From: Ottowia testudinis | GTDB lineage: Bacteria > Pseudomonadota > Gammaproteobacteria > Burkholderiales > Burkholderiaceae_C | Direction: 5' to 3' | NCBI RefSeq assembly: GCF_017498525.1 | Contig: NZ_CP071796.1 | Coordinates: 3,844,001-3,908,000 of the forward strand | DNA: 64,000 nt | In this document: positions 35,092-43,614 of the stretch, piece by piece | Position numbering within the stretch: the stretch's first letter is position 1 | How the letters are laid out: each line of letters opens with the position of its first letter | Notes under the pieces: model-generated | Told to the model about the DNA's origin: nothing | What the model saw: only the letters and a program-made list of their open reading frames with translations | Databases searched by the model: none | Program-made: the position numbers and the translations under genes

Positions 35092-35335
35092 GATGACCTC
35101 CCTGCTGGTTGCGCACGCCGTACAGCCGCTCACCAATGCTGGCGATCAACTGCCGTTCGAGGAAGTCCAGCCGGGCATCGTCCTGTGCAATCACCAGGAT
35201 GTGCTGCTCACGCCAGCCCTGACGCTTGACCTGCTCGGCATCCATCTGCACGGGCTGGGCACGGCCCAGTGGGCTGGGGGTCAGAGAACGTGGCGGTACG
35301 CTGTGCTTGGGAAAGGGTTTGCTGAAGGTTCTCAT
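35084..35335 (-). CDS. Small phage protein of unknown function
   Basis: An 83-residue basic protein with a Pro/Ser-rich N-terminus and a helical second half (HILVIAQDDARLDFLERQLI). It overlaps the genes on both sides (ATGA with the resolvase, 8 bp with DUF6362), which supports it being translated. No family recognised. Confidence 0.6.
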   Translation of the reverse strand: MRTFSKPFPKHSVPPRSLTPSPLGRAQPVQMDAEQVKRQGWREQHILVIAQDDARLDFLERQLIASIGERLYGVRNQQGGHHG

Positions 35336-35826
35336 GCCGCACCTCCAACAGATTCTGTGGCTGGCAGTTGCGCCAGCACGGTGTGCAGCAGGGCCAATGC
35401 ATCGGCTTCGTTGTCGTCTGCCGGGGCATGGCCTTTGGCGCGCATGGCCGCCATCACTTCCGCCTTGCTGGCATTGCCCTTGCCGGTCACATGCCGCTTG
35501 ATGGTGCCGACCGGAATCCCGCGATAGGGAATCTGGTGGTGCTCACACCAGGCGGTGAGCGTGGCCAGCAGTCCGCCATAGACATGGGCCGAGTCGCTTG
35601 AGGCGTGACGCCGCACCTCTTCGAACACGACTTCGTGAATGCCGTCTGTCGTGCCCTTGAGTTCGGTCAGCCAGCGTTTGAAGCGCAGATAGCGCATGCC
35701 GCCACCTTCATAGCGTTGCGGCTTGAAGCACTGCGTGCCGCTGTGGATGGTGTTGCCGGAGTCGGTCTGGGTCAAGGCCCAGCCGGTTTGTGTGCCCAGA
35801 TCGAGGGCGAGAATGTTCGTGTGCAT
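35332..35826 (-). CDS. RuvC-like Holliday-junction resolvase of phage type
   Basis: A 164-residue RNase-H-fold nuclease. Acidic catalytic residues are in LALDLGTQTGWAL (Asp9), VVFEEVRRHAS (Glu) and DDNEADALALL (Asp). It would resolve branched replication or packaging intermediates. The ATG at 35826 is chosen because the domain begins there; the frame continuing to 36138 crosses a large inverted repeat and the primase gene end. It follows the primase-helicase in the replication operon. Confidence 0.88.
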   Translation of the reverse strand: MHTNILALDLGTQTGWALTQTDSGNTIHSGTQCFKPQRYEGGGMRYLRFKRWLTELKGTTDGIHEVVFEEVRRHASSDSAHVYGGLLATLTAWCEHHQIPYRGIPVGTIKRHVTGKGNASKAEVMAAMRAKGHAPADDNEADALALLHTVLAQLPATESVGGAA

Positions 35827-35853
35827 GGTGTCAGTCCTCTGATGTTGGTCGGG

Positions 35854-35949
35854 TCTGACGCAGTCGACGCAGTTTGTCGAAACATCCCGTGAGGCGCGCG
35901 TCACGCGCACGCGTAGAGACTTACGACATACTGAGTCGACTGCGTCAGA
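35854..35949. repeat. Perfect 15-bp inverted repeat between primase-helicase and resolvase genes
   Basis: TCTGACGCAGTCGAC at 35854-35868 is the exact reverse complement of 35935-35949. The 66-bp centre is rich in CGCG-type alternations (35893-35915). Could be an operator, a structured RNA or an origin-linked element. Confidence 0.75.
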
Positions 35950-35969
35950 GCGGTGGTTGTTCATGCCCG

Positions 35970-38282
35970 TCAGTTGTCGGCGTAAGGGGAATAAGCGGGC
36001 GTGGGCGGCGCTTTGAGACCAATGCCGGCAAAGCCACGCACGCCGGAACCGTTGCGCCACTTCTCCACGCCGCGCGTGATCAGCAGGTCGGAGAAACGGC
36101 GTTGTGAGCCGACATACTCCCCGGTCGCATCCGCCCACTGCTTCCAGTCGTTGAAGAGTTCGGCGGTGAGCGACTTGGCATTGCCACCACGCACACAGCG
36201 CTCATCCAGCCAGCGGCCCAGCGCGTCTTCGGCCTCGAAATACTCCTCGGTGGCTTCCAGCACCTGTTGGGGCGGCTGGAGTCGTCCGAGCCGTTGCCAG
36301 TCCAGGCAACCCTGCACTGCCCAGGCCAGAATGCCGTCACGCTCGGCCAGCAGCTTGTGCTGCAAGTGCTTGTCGCGGCGCTCGGGTGGCACCGTGATGG
36401 TGAAGGGAATCAGATGCAGGCGCCGCTTCATCGCCTCATCGATGTTGCGGATCGGCGGTTTGTGATTACCCGCCACAAACAGCTTGAACTGCGGGAAGAA
36501 CTCGAAGAAGTCCTGCCGCATGAAGCGCGCCGCGATCTTGTCGCCCCCGGTGAGGTTCTTGATCTTGGACTCCGCCCAGCGTCGTCCCTGCTCAGTTTCA
36601 ATGGCCGCCACAAAGCGCGCGCCACGCAGTCCCGCCATATCGGTGGGGTGCCGATCGGTGCGCGTTTCCATGAAGGTGTCCATGGGCGCGTTGGCCGCGT
36701 AGTCGCCCAGAATGGTGGCCAGGGTGTTCACAAACACCGATTTGCCATTGGCACCCGTGCCATACAGGAAGAACAGCGCGTGCTCCTGCGTCGAACCGGT
36801 CAGGGCATAGCCCGCCATGCGCTGCAGGTAGGTCTGCAAGTCGGCATCACCACCGGTGACTTCGGAGACGAACTGACGCCATATGGGGCAGGCCCCGGCG
36901 CTGCCCACGTTCGGGTTCAGATCTGGCGTAGCCGTGGTGATGCGCGTCATGCGGTCGGCCCGATCATGCGCGCGCTGCCGGCCCGTCCGGAGATCGACCA
37001 CACCACCGGGTGTGTTCAGCAGCCAGGGGTCGGCATCCCATTCCGCTGTGGTGGCCGCGTGCCGGCGATCCGACCGTGCCAGCCGCTCGACGCCGCCGAC
37101 CGTGCCGGCGCTGGCCAGTTTGGCGGCTATCTTGGGATTGTCCGCATGGACAGCCGCATGGCGGCAGACGCTGCGGATCAGGTCGGTCGCTGCCAGCGTG
37201 TCTTCAGTGCGCCAGCGGTGTCCATCCCAGACCAGCCAGCGCCCCCAGGTCGCCACATAGCGCCAGTCGCGGTGGTAGCGCCGGGTAAAGGCCAGTGCCA
37301 GTGCATCTTCCGTGCCCCAGACCGATTCGTCGCCGCTGACCACCGGCTCCGCGCCATCGGCCACATCATGCATCTGCAGACGCGGGCCGTTGGCCAGAAA
37401 CGCGGCGACATCAAAGCCTTCGGCAATCGCATCGGCAGCATCCCAACCCTCCGCTGCTTCCTCGGGTGGGTACAGGATGTGGCAGCTTTTAGCGCCGGCG
37501 GAAAGGAGGGCCTGTGCCGCCTGCGTGGCGTAGTCCCAGCCCGGTTTGTCGCGGTCGGGCCAGATCAGCACGGCTTTACCAGCGAGTGGCGACCAGTCGG
37601 TTTTGTCGACGGGGGCATTGGCGCCGTGCATGGCCGTGGTGGCAGCCACACCCACATTGATCAAGGCCTGGGCGCACTTCTCGCCTTCAACCAGAACAAC
37701 CAGGCTGGCGGCAATCAGACCCGGCTGGTGGTAGAGCGGGCGCGGATCGGGCGGGGCCATCCGGCGGCGTTTGGCATCCCAGGGCCGGAACTCCTTTTTG
37801 CGGCCGGGCGGGTCGTAGCGGTAGACGACCGCGATCAGCTTGCCGGTGGCGTCCAGATAGTCCCATTTGGCGGTGGCCGGGCCGAGATCGTCCACGGGCG
37901 CTTCTTTCCTGGGCTTGCGCGCGGGCACGGTGCGTGAGCGCCCCAACAGATCTGCTGCAGCCTCCAACACATGGGGAAAGTCGCTGTGGGCATCAATGCC
38001 ACAGTGGCCACCGATCAGCGCATAGATGTCGCCACCAGAGTTGTCGGCGCGATCCGTCCAGAGCCCCGCCTTCTCCCCCTCGAGCACCACTTCGAGACTG
38101 TCGCCGGGGCTGCCCAGCACATCGCCGATGAGGAATTTTCCCCGGCGCTTCTTGCCTGCCGGAAACATCGTGGTCAGCACGGATTCCAGGCGGGCGATCA
38201 GGTCAGCGCGAATCGCTTCGCGCTCGGCATCCAGATCACACAGCGCAGTGGTGGAAGATGTCGTGTCGTTGAAATCAAGCAT
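35970..38282 (-). CDS. Phage primase-helicase, D5/P4 type
   Basis: A 770-residue replication protein. A Toprim-like primase part is seen at VVLVEGEKCAQAL (~196) with WPDRDKPG after it; the SF3 helicase has Walker A YGTGANGKSVF (~507), FVAAIETEQGRRWAE, and the LFVAGNHKPPI motif. The C-terminal ~100 residues (ELFNDWKQWADATGEYVGSQ) are a D5-type winged helix. It would prime and unwind phage DNA. The ATG at 38282 has GCAGGAGG six bases upstream; GTG at 38288 is less likely. High confidence. Confidence 0.94.
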   Translation of the reverse strand: MLDFNDTTSSTTALCDLDAEREAIRADLIARLESVLTTMFPAGKKRRGKFLIGDVLGSPGDSLEVVLEGEKAGLWTDRADNSGGDIYALIGGHCGIDAHSDFPHVLEAAADLLGRSRTVPARKPRKEAPVDDLGPATAKWDYLDATGKLIAVVYRYDPPGRKKEFRPWDAKRRRMAPPDPRPLYHQPGLIAASLVVLVEGEKCAQALINVGVAATTAMHGANAPVDKTDWSPLAGKAVLIWPDRDKPGWDYATQAAQALLSAGAKSCHILYPPEEAAEGWDAADAIAEGFDVAAFLANGPRLQMHDVADGAEPVVSGDESVWGTEDALALAFTRRYHRDWRYVATWGRWLVWDGHRWRTEDTLAATDLIRSVCRHAAVHADNPKIAAKLASAGTVGGVERLARSDRRHAATTAEWDADPWLLNTPGGVVDLRTGRQRAHDRADRMTRITTATPDLNPNVGSAGACPIWRQFVSEVTGGDADLQTYLQRMAGYALTGSTQEHALFFLYGTGANGKSVFVNTLATILGDYAANAPMDTFMETRTDRHPTDMAGLRGARFVAAIETEQGRRWAESKIKNLTGGDKIAARFMRQDFFEFFPQFKLFVAGNHKPPIRNIDEAMKRRLHLIPFTITVPPERRDKHLQHKLLAERDGILAWAVQGCLDWQRLGRLQPPQQVLEATEEYFEAEDALGRWLDERCVRGGNAKSLTAELFNDWKQWADATGEYVGSQRRFSDLLITRGVEKWRNGSGVRGFAGIGLKAPPTPAYSPYADN

Positions 38283-38520
38283 CGGCACCCTCCTGCTCTG
38301 AGAAGGGTTGTGCCTGCTGTCCGAGTACCCATGCGTGCAACTCGTGCGGTTTGAAGCGCACCAGCTTGCCGACGCGGTAGTAGGGAATTCGACGCTGCCG
38401 ACGCTCCTTGGCTTGCGACAGCCAGTAGTTGGGGAGGTTGAACATCAGCGCGGCCTGGCGCACGTCGATCAAGGATTCGCCCAGCACTTGCTGCAAGGTG
38501 TTGGTGGTGGGTGTGCTCAT
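38275..38520 (-). CDS. Small helix-turn-helix (excisionase-like) protein
   Basis: An 81-residue protein: VRQAALMFNLPNYWLSQAKE followed by IPYYRVGKLVRFKPHELHAW is the winged HTH pattern of excisionase/MerR-like phage proteins. It overlaps the genes on both sides and sits directly before the primase-helicase, so a replication-loading or regulatory role is also possible. Confidence 0.8.
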   Translation of the reverse strand: MSTPTTNTLQQVLGESLIDVRQAALMFNLPNYWLSQAKERRQRRIPYYRVGKLVRFKPHELHAWVLGQQAQPFSEQEGADA

Positions 38521-39260
38521 GGCGTTCTCCAGCAGCGGTCGGCCCAGGGGCACATCCGGCATTCAAAGTGGGTGAGGTCGTTGAAGGCGCGCGGCAAGAG
38601 TTCACCAGCTTCGGTGGCCGTGATCACGCGCACCGCGCGATCCGACATGCGCTGGGCGAGCGCCGCATCAAAGGGCACCAGCTCGGCGTAGATTTCCATC
38701 GTGTCGGCGTTGATGGCGGTGAACAGCGCCGGGTGTTCGTGCAGTTCGAGATAAGCCTGATACACCGCAAGCTGCGCGGCATAGACCGGTTTGGCCACGG
38801 CCACGCCATGCTTGTCCAGTTCACGCCAGGATTTGTGGCCCAGGCATTTGCACTCCCACAGCGCGGGACAGGCAAAGCCGAATCCAAGTTCAGGCCCTGC
38901 GACGATGACGCCATCGACATGGCCCTGCAGGCGACCGTCCAGTTCACTGTAGCCAAACTGTCCGCCATCATCCTGCCTTGTGCGCAGGTCAAAGCCCGCA
39001 TCGCGCAGCCACGCCACCATGCAGTCTTCCATCACATGGCCGCGCTCAAAGATGCGCAGCATCCGGCCCTGGGTTTGCTTGTCCGGATCGACCGGAGCCC
39101 TGGCATATTCAAACTGCAGGGCGCGCTCACAGCTCACGCCCAGACGCGAAGCACCAAGGTACTGGCGCTCGGGTTGGTTGGCACGCGCCTGCTGCAGGCC
39201 AATGTCCAGCAGTGCGGTGACTTGGCCCGAGAGGCTGGCGGTGGTGTTGAAGTCCATCAT
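38517..39260 (-). CDS. PD-(D/E)XK exonuclease, Cas4/RecB-like with Fe-S cysteines
   Basis: A 247-residue nuclease. The core is GHVDGVIV (Asp) then LWECKCLGHKSW (E-x-K), and QLAVYQAYL (Gln motif). A Cys in SCERALQFEY and three at the C-terminus (CRMCPWADRC, C-x2-C-x5-C) are placed as in Cas4/AddB-type 4Fe-4S nucleases. It probably processes DNA ends for phage recombination together with the neighbouring RecA-fold ATPase; no cas genes are present. Start 39260 overlaps the upstream stop. Confidence 0.87.
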   Translation of the reverse strand: MMDFNTTASLSGQVTALLDIGLQQARANQPERQYLGASRLGVSCERALQFEYARAPVDPDKQTQGRMLRIFERGHVMEDCMVAWLRDAGFDLRTRQDDGGQFGYSELDGRLQGHVDGVIVAGPELGFGFACPALWECKCLGHKSWRELDKHGVAVAKPVYAAQLAVYQAYLELHEHPALFTAINADTMEIYAELVPFDAALAQRMSDRAVRVITATEAGELLPRAFNDLTHFECRMCPWADRCWRTP

Positions 39261-39796
39261 GCCTGGCCTCCTTGCGATGCAGTCACCATGGCAACCGGAC
39301 TGGAAACTTCCCAAGGCAAGTCGTCCTTCATGTCCGCAAAGGGGTTGCTGTCAGGTGGTGTGGCCACGGCGGCCATGGGATCCGGCGTGGGCGCCATGCC
39401 ACGCACCGGCGGGTATTTGCTCGCCTCGTGATGCGCGGTCATCGCTTCCGTCCAGCAGGTGACGATGGCATCAATGACGCGCAAGGCTTCGGCTTCGGAG
39501 TAGTCGCCCAGTGCTTTGGTGAACCCAATTTCGCCAGCGGCTTCGCCAAATGCCCGCAGGCACTGCCGCATGGCGGCGAGTTCCACATCAGAAGGATCAA
39601 TCATGCTGACCTCCTGGGTGTCGGCATAACCGTCCTGCACCCGGCGCCAGTGGCCATAGAGCAGGTGAAAGGCGTTCTGGCAGCGCATGGAGCAGAACAC
39701 CCAGTCGATGGGATAGCGCCCGGGGTGGCCGATACCGTGGCGGTTGTCGGTATGGCCATAGCCCCGGGCCTGTCGTGTGCAGACCCAGCATTTCAT
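39257..39796 (-). CDS. DUF6511-like zinc-binding phage protein
   Basis: A 179-residue protein. The N-terminus MKCWVCTRQARGYGHTDNRH and the following RYPIDWVFCSMRCQNAFHLL form a two-pair Cys site (C3, C6, then C-x3-C), matching DUF6511 as I remember it. The second part is acidic and helical. It lies between the nuclease and the recombination-type genes. Function unknown; possibly nucleic-acid binding. Confidence 0.75.
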   Translation of the reverse strand: MKCWVCTRQARGYGHTDNRHGIGHPGRYPIDWVFCSMRCQNAFHLLYGHWRRVQDGYADTQEVSMIDPSDVELAAMRQCLRAFGEAAGEIGFTKALGDYSEAEALRVIDAIVTCWTEAMTAHHEASKYPPVRGMAPTPDPMAAVATPPDSNPFADMKDDLPWEVSSPVAMVTASQGGQA

Positions 39797-39806
39797 GCAC
39801 CTCCCC

Positions 39807-40463
39807 TTACTGTGCCCAGGCAGGTTTGCCAGTGACCGCACGCTGCTGCGTGGGAGCGGGCGCGGGTGCCGAGGCACGGATGTGGGCTGAAACGGGTGTC
39901 GCTTGTGCCGGTGCACCGGAGTTGCCACCACCGGAGCCAGGTCTTGCCACTTTGGATGCCACGCCCATCAGGCTGGCGTATTCCGGCTGATCCGGCTCGA
40001 TGGCGATGCGCACCACATTGCGCAGATCACCCCGGCTGTCTTTCTCCTGATCGATGCGGGCGGCAAACTCCAGACCATCGAGTTCGTGGAAACCTTCGAT
40101 GCGGCGCGCCGCTGCGGCCTGCGGACTGCTGTCCTGGGGCAGCACATTGCGCGCGCTGTTGAGGGCGGCACGGATGAAGGTGCGTCCCATATTGCCCCAG
40201 GTCGCGCCTTTGGGACTGTGCAGACCCACGTTCGACCAGAGCTTGCGTTTGGCGTATTCACCTTCCAGCACCACAAACTCGCAGGCCAGATAAATGCTGC
40301 CGGTGTCAAAGCTCTGCGTGGCATAACCGCCCACCCAGCCCTGGCTGGGATCGTCATAGCCCCCGGGTTTGACGGTCATGCGCACCCGGGCGCTGGTGCC
40401 TTTGGGCATCAGGTCAAAGGATTGCTGCTGTTCGGCGTCGTTGAAATCGTTCCATGCGCTCAT
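39807..40463 (-). CDS. Phage recombination-module protein, possibly ssDNA-binding
   Basis: A 218-residue protein. Residues ~20-150 form a beta-rich domain (ARVRMTVKPGGYDD, SIYLACEFVVLEGEYAKRKL), and the last ~50 residues are an Ala/Pro/Gln-rich tail, a layout like single-stranded-DNA-binding partners of phage annealing systems. It is encoded next to a RecA-fold ATPase. Assignment rests on composition and context. Confidence 0.55.
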   Translation of the reverse strand: MSAWNDFNDAEQQQSFDLMPKGTSARVRMTVKPGGYDDPSQGWVGGYATQSFDTGSIYLACEFVVLEGEYAKRKLWSNVGLHSPKGATWGNMGRTFIRAALNSARNVLPQDSSPQAAAARRIEGFHELDGLEFAARIDQEKDSRGDLRNVVRIAIEPDQPEYASLMGVASKVARPGSGGGNSGAPAQATPVSAHIRASAPAPAPTQQRAVTGKPAWAQ

Positions 40464-40466
40464 GGT

Positions 40467-41357
40467 TTAATCCTGCGTTGTTTGGTTTGGGATGGAAGGG
40501 GCGGCTGCGGCTGTAACTGCAGCCGCGCTGTCTTTGGCTGGTGGCTTGCCTGCTGCTGCACGCGTGGCGGCAGCGCACTTGGCAATCAGGGCGTGCAGAT
40601 CCGGTGGCTCCAGCACTTCGAGCTGGCCGGAGCGGTCTTTGGCCGGGTAGCCGTAGGGATTGAGGGTGTGGGTGACAAAGGCGCGGTAGGCGCTGCCGTC
40701 TTCAGCCTTGATCTCGGCCAGGGTCACCACCTCATCGACGATGCCTGGCAATTCGGCAGCGGTTTTGCTGCCCTCGATCTGCGGCACGAACACCTTGCGG
40801 TTGAAGTCGTCGAGTTTTTCATCCAAGATGGCGACGAAGACGACGTTCTTGCCACGGGCGTGCTGCAGGTGCGTGAGCGCGGTGAGCATCTCTGCGCCCA
40901 GCAGGCCGTAAGCGCCGCGCGTGTCGGGTTTGCCGGTGCGATCCGACTGGGCTTGTGGCTGGGTTTTGGCCCAGATCAGCGCCAGACGTGCCAGCACCGT
41001 GATGCTGTCGACAAAGTAGGTGCCGTAGCGCGCCAGTTGCGCCGGATCGCCATAGCGTTCGCAGACATGGCTGTAGTGCGCCTGCGAGTACGGTGCATCG
41101 GCAGGCAGGGCCGGGTTGGGCCCGGCCAGAAACACCACCAGATCGCGGAACTCGGGCCAGGTGGCCGGGCGCACGCAGTCGCCTTGCCAGTCACGCACCG
41201 CCAGATCACCGGCTTCCAAGTCGACGAACAGGGTGCTGGCTTCAGGCAGGGTTTTAAGCTGGCTGGTTTTACCGATGCCGGATTTACCGAGCAGGACGAG
41301 CTTGACGCCCTGCTTTTGTGCGAGGCGCTGGGCCGCTGAGATGATGGGCAGTGCCAT
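40467..41357 (-). CDS. RecA-fold ATPase of phage recombination type (AAA_24-like)
   Basis: A 296-residue ATPase with Walker A LLGKSGIGKTSQ, a Walker-B-like TYFVDSITVLARLAL, and a conserved-looking KNVVFVAILDEKLDDFN. Such proteins act as Sak4-like recombinases in phages, pairing with an ssDNA-binding protein and a nuclease, both encoded just downstream here. The ATG at 41357 overlaps the TAA of the antirepressor gene. The C-terminus is Ala/Pro-rich. Confidence 0.82.
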   Translation of the reverse strand: MALPIISAAQRLAQKQGVKLVLLGKSGIGKTSQLKTLPEASTLFVDLEAGDLAVRDWQGDCVRPATWPEFRDLVVFLAGPNPALPADAPYSQAHYSHVCERYGDPAQLARYGTYFVDSITVLARLALIWAKTQPQAQSDRTGKPDTRGAYGLLGAEMLTALTHLQHARGKNVVFVAILDEKLDDFNRKVFVPQIEGSKTAAELPGIVDEVVTLAEIKAEDGSAYRAFVTHTLNPYGYPAKDRSGQLEVLEPPDLHALIAKCAAATRAAAGKPPAKDSAAAVTAAAAPSIPNQTTQD

Positions 41358-42133
41358 TACGCCACCTCTTTCAGCTTCTCGGCCACGGCCGGATTCCACA
41401 GGATCTGGTAGCCAGAATGGCCATTGCGCGAATACGGCATGGCTTCGGCCCAGGACTCACCCGATTCGGTCAACTCCCATTCGTCACGCTCATTGCGAAA
41501 CTGCAGACCTTGCGCGGCCAGCATCTGGTTGGTGCCTTTGGCGGAACGGTTGAGCAATTTGCCCAGTTGGGTCGCATTGAGCGCGCACACCGGTTCGTTA
41601 GCCGCATCTTTGGCCGGCAAGGCGCGGCGCAACACTTCGGTGCTGATGCCGGTGTTGTCCTGGATGCAGGTGAGCGTCGCGGCAGCCGCGATGCCCGGTT
41701 TGACACCCGGCACTTTGGCCACGGCTTCACCAATCAGCAGGATGGCGCTGACACGGTCGTGCGTGGGAGCCGGCAGACTGGCCAGCGCACCGGGCAAGGC
41801 GTAGTGGCTGGTCTGACGGATGGAGGGCAGAACTTCGTGCGTGACCCAGCGTTTGAAGCGTTTGGCAGCCTCTTTCGTGCTGCCAAGGATCAGGGCGTAA
41901 AGACCGGACTCGTTGACATGGTTGGCGCGTTGAATGCGGCCGAGCTTGTCGATGACCTCCAGTTTCTGGAGGTCATCTCCATCGACATGGGTTTTGATGG
42001 CCTGTGACGCGTTGCCCATTTCCAGGGCATCACAGACGTCGCTGGCGTTGAACCAGGGTTGCCCATGGCTGTCCAGCTGGACACGCAGGGCGTGGGCTTC
42101 AAATTGGAAGGGAATCAGGGCGTGGGCGTTCAT
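41357..42133 (-). CDS. Phage antirepressor-like protein with Bro-N domain
   Basis: A 258-residue protein. Residues ~10-115 are a Bro-N domain (HGQPWFNASDVCDALEM, NESGLYALILGSTKEAAKRF, then WVTHEVLPSIR). The C-terminal part (LNATQLGKLLNRSAKGTNQM) resembles a second DNA-binding domain found in phage regulators. It may counter a repressor or control early genes. Located in the early operon before the ATPase gene. Confidence 0.87.
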   Translation of the reverse strand: MNAHALIPFQFEAHALRVQLDSHGQPWFNASDVCDALEMGNASQAIKTHVDGDDLQKLEVIDKLGRIQRANHVNESGLYALILGSTKEAAKRFKRWVTHEVLPSIRQTSHYALPGALASLPAPTHDRVSAILLIGEAVAKVPGVKPGIAAAATLTCIQDNTGISTEVLRRALPAKDAANEPVCALNATQLGKLLNRSAKGTNQMLAAQGLQFRNERDEWELTESGESWAEAMPYSRNGHSGYQILWNPAVAEKLKEVA

Positions 42134-42615
42134 GCGGACACCTCGTGGTTCAGAGAAATGGAATAGGAGGGCTTGCCCGGCTCGACGGTGCGGGCATCGG
42201 CAAACTGCTGTTGCAGGGTGGGTGGCCAGTTCGTGAACCGGCTCTCGGGCACGGCCAGCTTGACGTCGAGGTAGCTGTCGACGGCTTCGCCCGAGGCCAC
42301 GATGCGCTCGGCGATGGCTTTGAGCTTTGGCTGATCCCAGGACACTTTCTTGGGCAACTCGAACTTAACCTTCAGGCCATCGGCCTGGATGTGGGCGGTT
42401 CCGAAGTCGCGACCGCTGTCCCGCAGGGTGGTGCGGGCCTGCTCGCCAAAGCGCTGCTCCAGGGCGGCATCGACTTTGGTGCGGGCGCTTTTAAGCCAGG
42501 CGATGGCTTTGTCCAGTTCGGTGTCGACTTGGCAAAGCTGGGCACCGGGCAGTTGCGCCAGCTGGCTGACGGACATCTCGGCGATGTCGGCGGGAAAGAG
42601 GGTGATGTCGTTCAT
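42130..42615 (-). CDS. Phage protein of unknown function in the early operon
   Basis: A 161-residue helical protein (ELDKAIAWLKSARTKVDAAL, ERIVASGEAVDSYLDVKLAV). The 3' end overlaps the antirepressor gene by ATGA. The start at 42615 is chosen over the frame start at 42630. Similar genes accompany phage recombination ATPases, but I do not recognise a function. Confidence 0.7.
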   Translation of the reverse strand: MNDITLFPADIAEMSVSQLAQLPGAQLCQVDTELDKAIAWLKSARTKVDAALEQRFGEQARTTLRDSGRDFGTAHIQADGLKVKFELPKKVSWDQPKLKAIAERIVASGEAVDSYLDVKLAVPESRFTNWPPTLQQQFADARTVEPGKPSYSISLNHEVSA

Positions 42616-42626
42616 GGCATACCCCC

Positions 42627-42923
42627 TCAAACTGCCGCGTGCGCCGTGGCGCGCTCGGATGTCGATTCGTGCAGCACATGGCGCTCGAATTCGACAATCG
42701 CTTCGACGGGATAGCTCACGCGCTTGGATAGCTTGAGGTAGCGCGGGCCACGGCCTTCGCTGCGCCAGCGTTGCAGGGTTTTAGGGCTCAGGCCCCAGCG
42801 CTGGGCCAGCTCGGTTTCGCTGAGAACCCGGCGTTCACCGGGTGAGAAAGTGGGGATGCCCTGCGAAAGCGCGTGGGTGTCTTGCGCCATCGGCCTGGGG
42901 CTGGGGGGTGACACTGCGGTCAT
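42627..42923 (-). CDS. Helix-turn-helix (AlpA/excisionase-like) protein
   Basis: A 98-residue protein with LSETELAQRWGLSPKTLQRW and a basic wing before LKLSKRVSYPVEAIVEFERH, the pattern of AlpA/excisionase HTH proteins. AAGGAG lies six bases upstream of the start. Being first after the recombinase module, it may be the excision factor or an early regulator. Confidence 0.8.
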   Translation of the reverse strand: MTAVSPPSPRPMAQDTHALSQGIPTFSPGERRVLSETELAQRWGLSPKTLQRWRSEGRGPRYLKLSKRVSYPVEAIVEFERHVLHESTSERATAHAAV

Positions 42924-42995
42924 GAAGTTCTCCTTTGAAACTGTTGAGGAACACAGGTGTCATTGGAGAATTCGGGTGGCGAAATGACGAGGAAT

Positions 42996-43035
42996 GCATT
43001 GGCGAACGAAGCGGAAACTCCGGATTCGCCAATGC
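42996..43035. repeat. 11-bp perfect inverted repeat upstream of the HTH gene
   Basis: GCATTGGCGAA (42996-43006) and TTCGCCAATGC (43025-43035) flank an 18-bp loop. It lies 73 bp upstream of the HTH gene start and could be an operator. Confidence 0.6.
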
Positions 43036-43073
43036 CTTGCACGCCACTGCAGAAGGCTCGTCAGAAAGCAGAA

Positions 43074-43094
43074 CGGCGAGCACTGGGCTCGCCG
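43074..43094 (-). terminator. GC-rich hairpin between recombinase-associated and HTH genes
   Basis: Perfect 8-bp arms CGGCGAGC / GCTCGCCG with a 5-nt loop. On the minus strand it is followed by a moderately T-rich stretch (TTCTGCTTTCTG), so it is a weak terminator or attenuator candidate rather than a clear one. Confidence 0.5.
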
Positions 43095-43137
43095 TAATGG
43101 GCATGGGTAAGGAGGAATGCGGCGCGTCTGCGGCAGC

Positions 43138-43614
43138 TCAGTCCTCGGCGAACCCCAGCACCCGCCGCTGTTCATCCCAATCGCGCGGCAGCGCATCCTG
43201 CCGCCCGCGCACCGTGTGCAGATTGAGTTGTCGGGGCTGCCTGCCCCCGGCAATGGCCTCGACGATGTCCGGTGCCAGCAGGGTCAGCCGTAGCACTTCC
43301 GCCACCCAGCCGGGTTCGAGTTTCAGGGCGCGCGCAAGATGGCTGGTGGTGGGATACGTTCCCTCATCGAGCAGGCGTTTCCAGTAAAACGCTTTGCCCA
43401 GGGTTTTGATCATGGGAATGTCGGGGCCACCGCCCACTGCTTCAGTATGGACGGGTGGGATGAGCAATTTGCGCTGCTGGCGGCGCTTGATGGTCAGCGG
43501 CACCATGGTGATGCGCTGCCCCGCATTCACATAACTGCGCGCATCCGCGCCCACCTCGACGCGAATAATTTGCTTGCGGGGGTTGGTGTTGGAATGGGTG
43601 CTGGTGTTGTTCAT
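43138..43614 (-). CDS. Recombinase-associated HTH protein
   Basis: A 158-residue protein whose second half, SHLARALKLEPGWVAEVLRL followed by APDIVEAIAGGRQPRQLNL, is a helix-turn-helix often found next to or fused with large serine recombinases. The N-terminal half is a short basic strand region. It overlaps the recombinase stop by ATGA, so it is probably its partner or directionality factor. Function inferred from context. Confidence 0.75.
   Translation of the reverse strand: MNNTSTHSNTNPRKQIIRVEVGADARSYVNAGQRITMVPLTIKRRQQRKLLIPPVHTEAVGGGPDIPMIKTLGKAFYWKRLLDEGTYPTTSHLARALKLEPGWVAEVLRLTLLAPDIVEAIAGGRQPRQLNLHTVRGRQDALPRDWDEQRRVLGFAED

Noticed and set aside
36267-37937. 556-codon frame antisense to the primase-helicase gene
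   Set aside because: Lies wholly over conserved helicase and primase motifs on the other strand; composition is noise-like.
38517-39260. Cas4 as part of a CRISPR-Cas system
   Set aside because: No repeat-spacer array, cas1 or cas2 is present; the gene is embedded in a phage replication and recombination operon.
42835-43104. 89-codon minus-strand frame upstream of the HTH gene
   Set aside because: It crosses both palindromes, has no ribosome site and overlaps the well-supported HTH gene in another frame.
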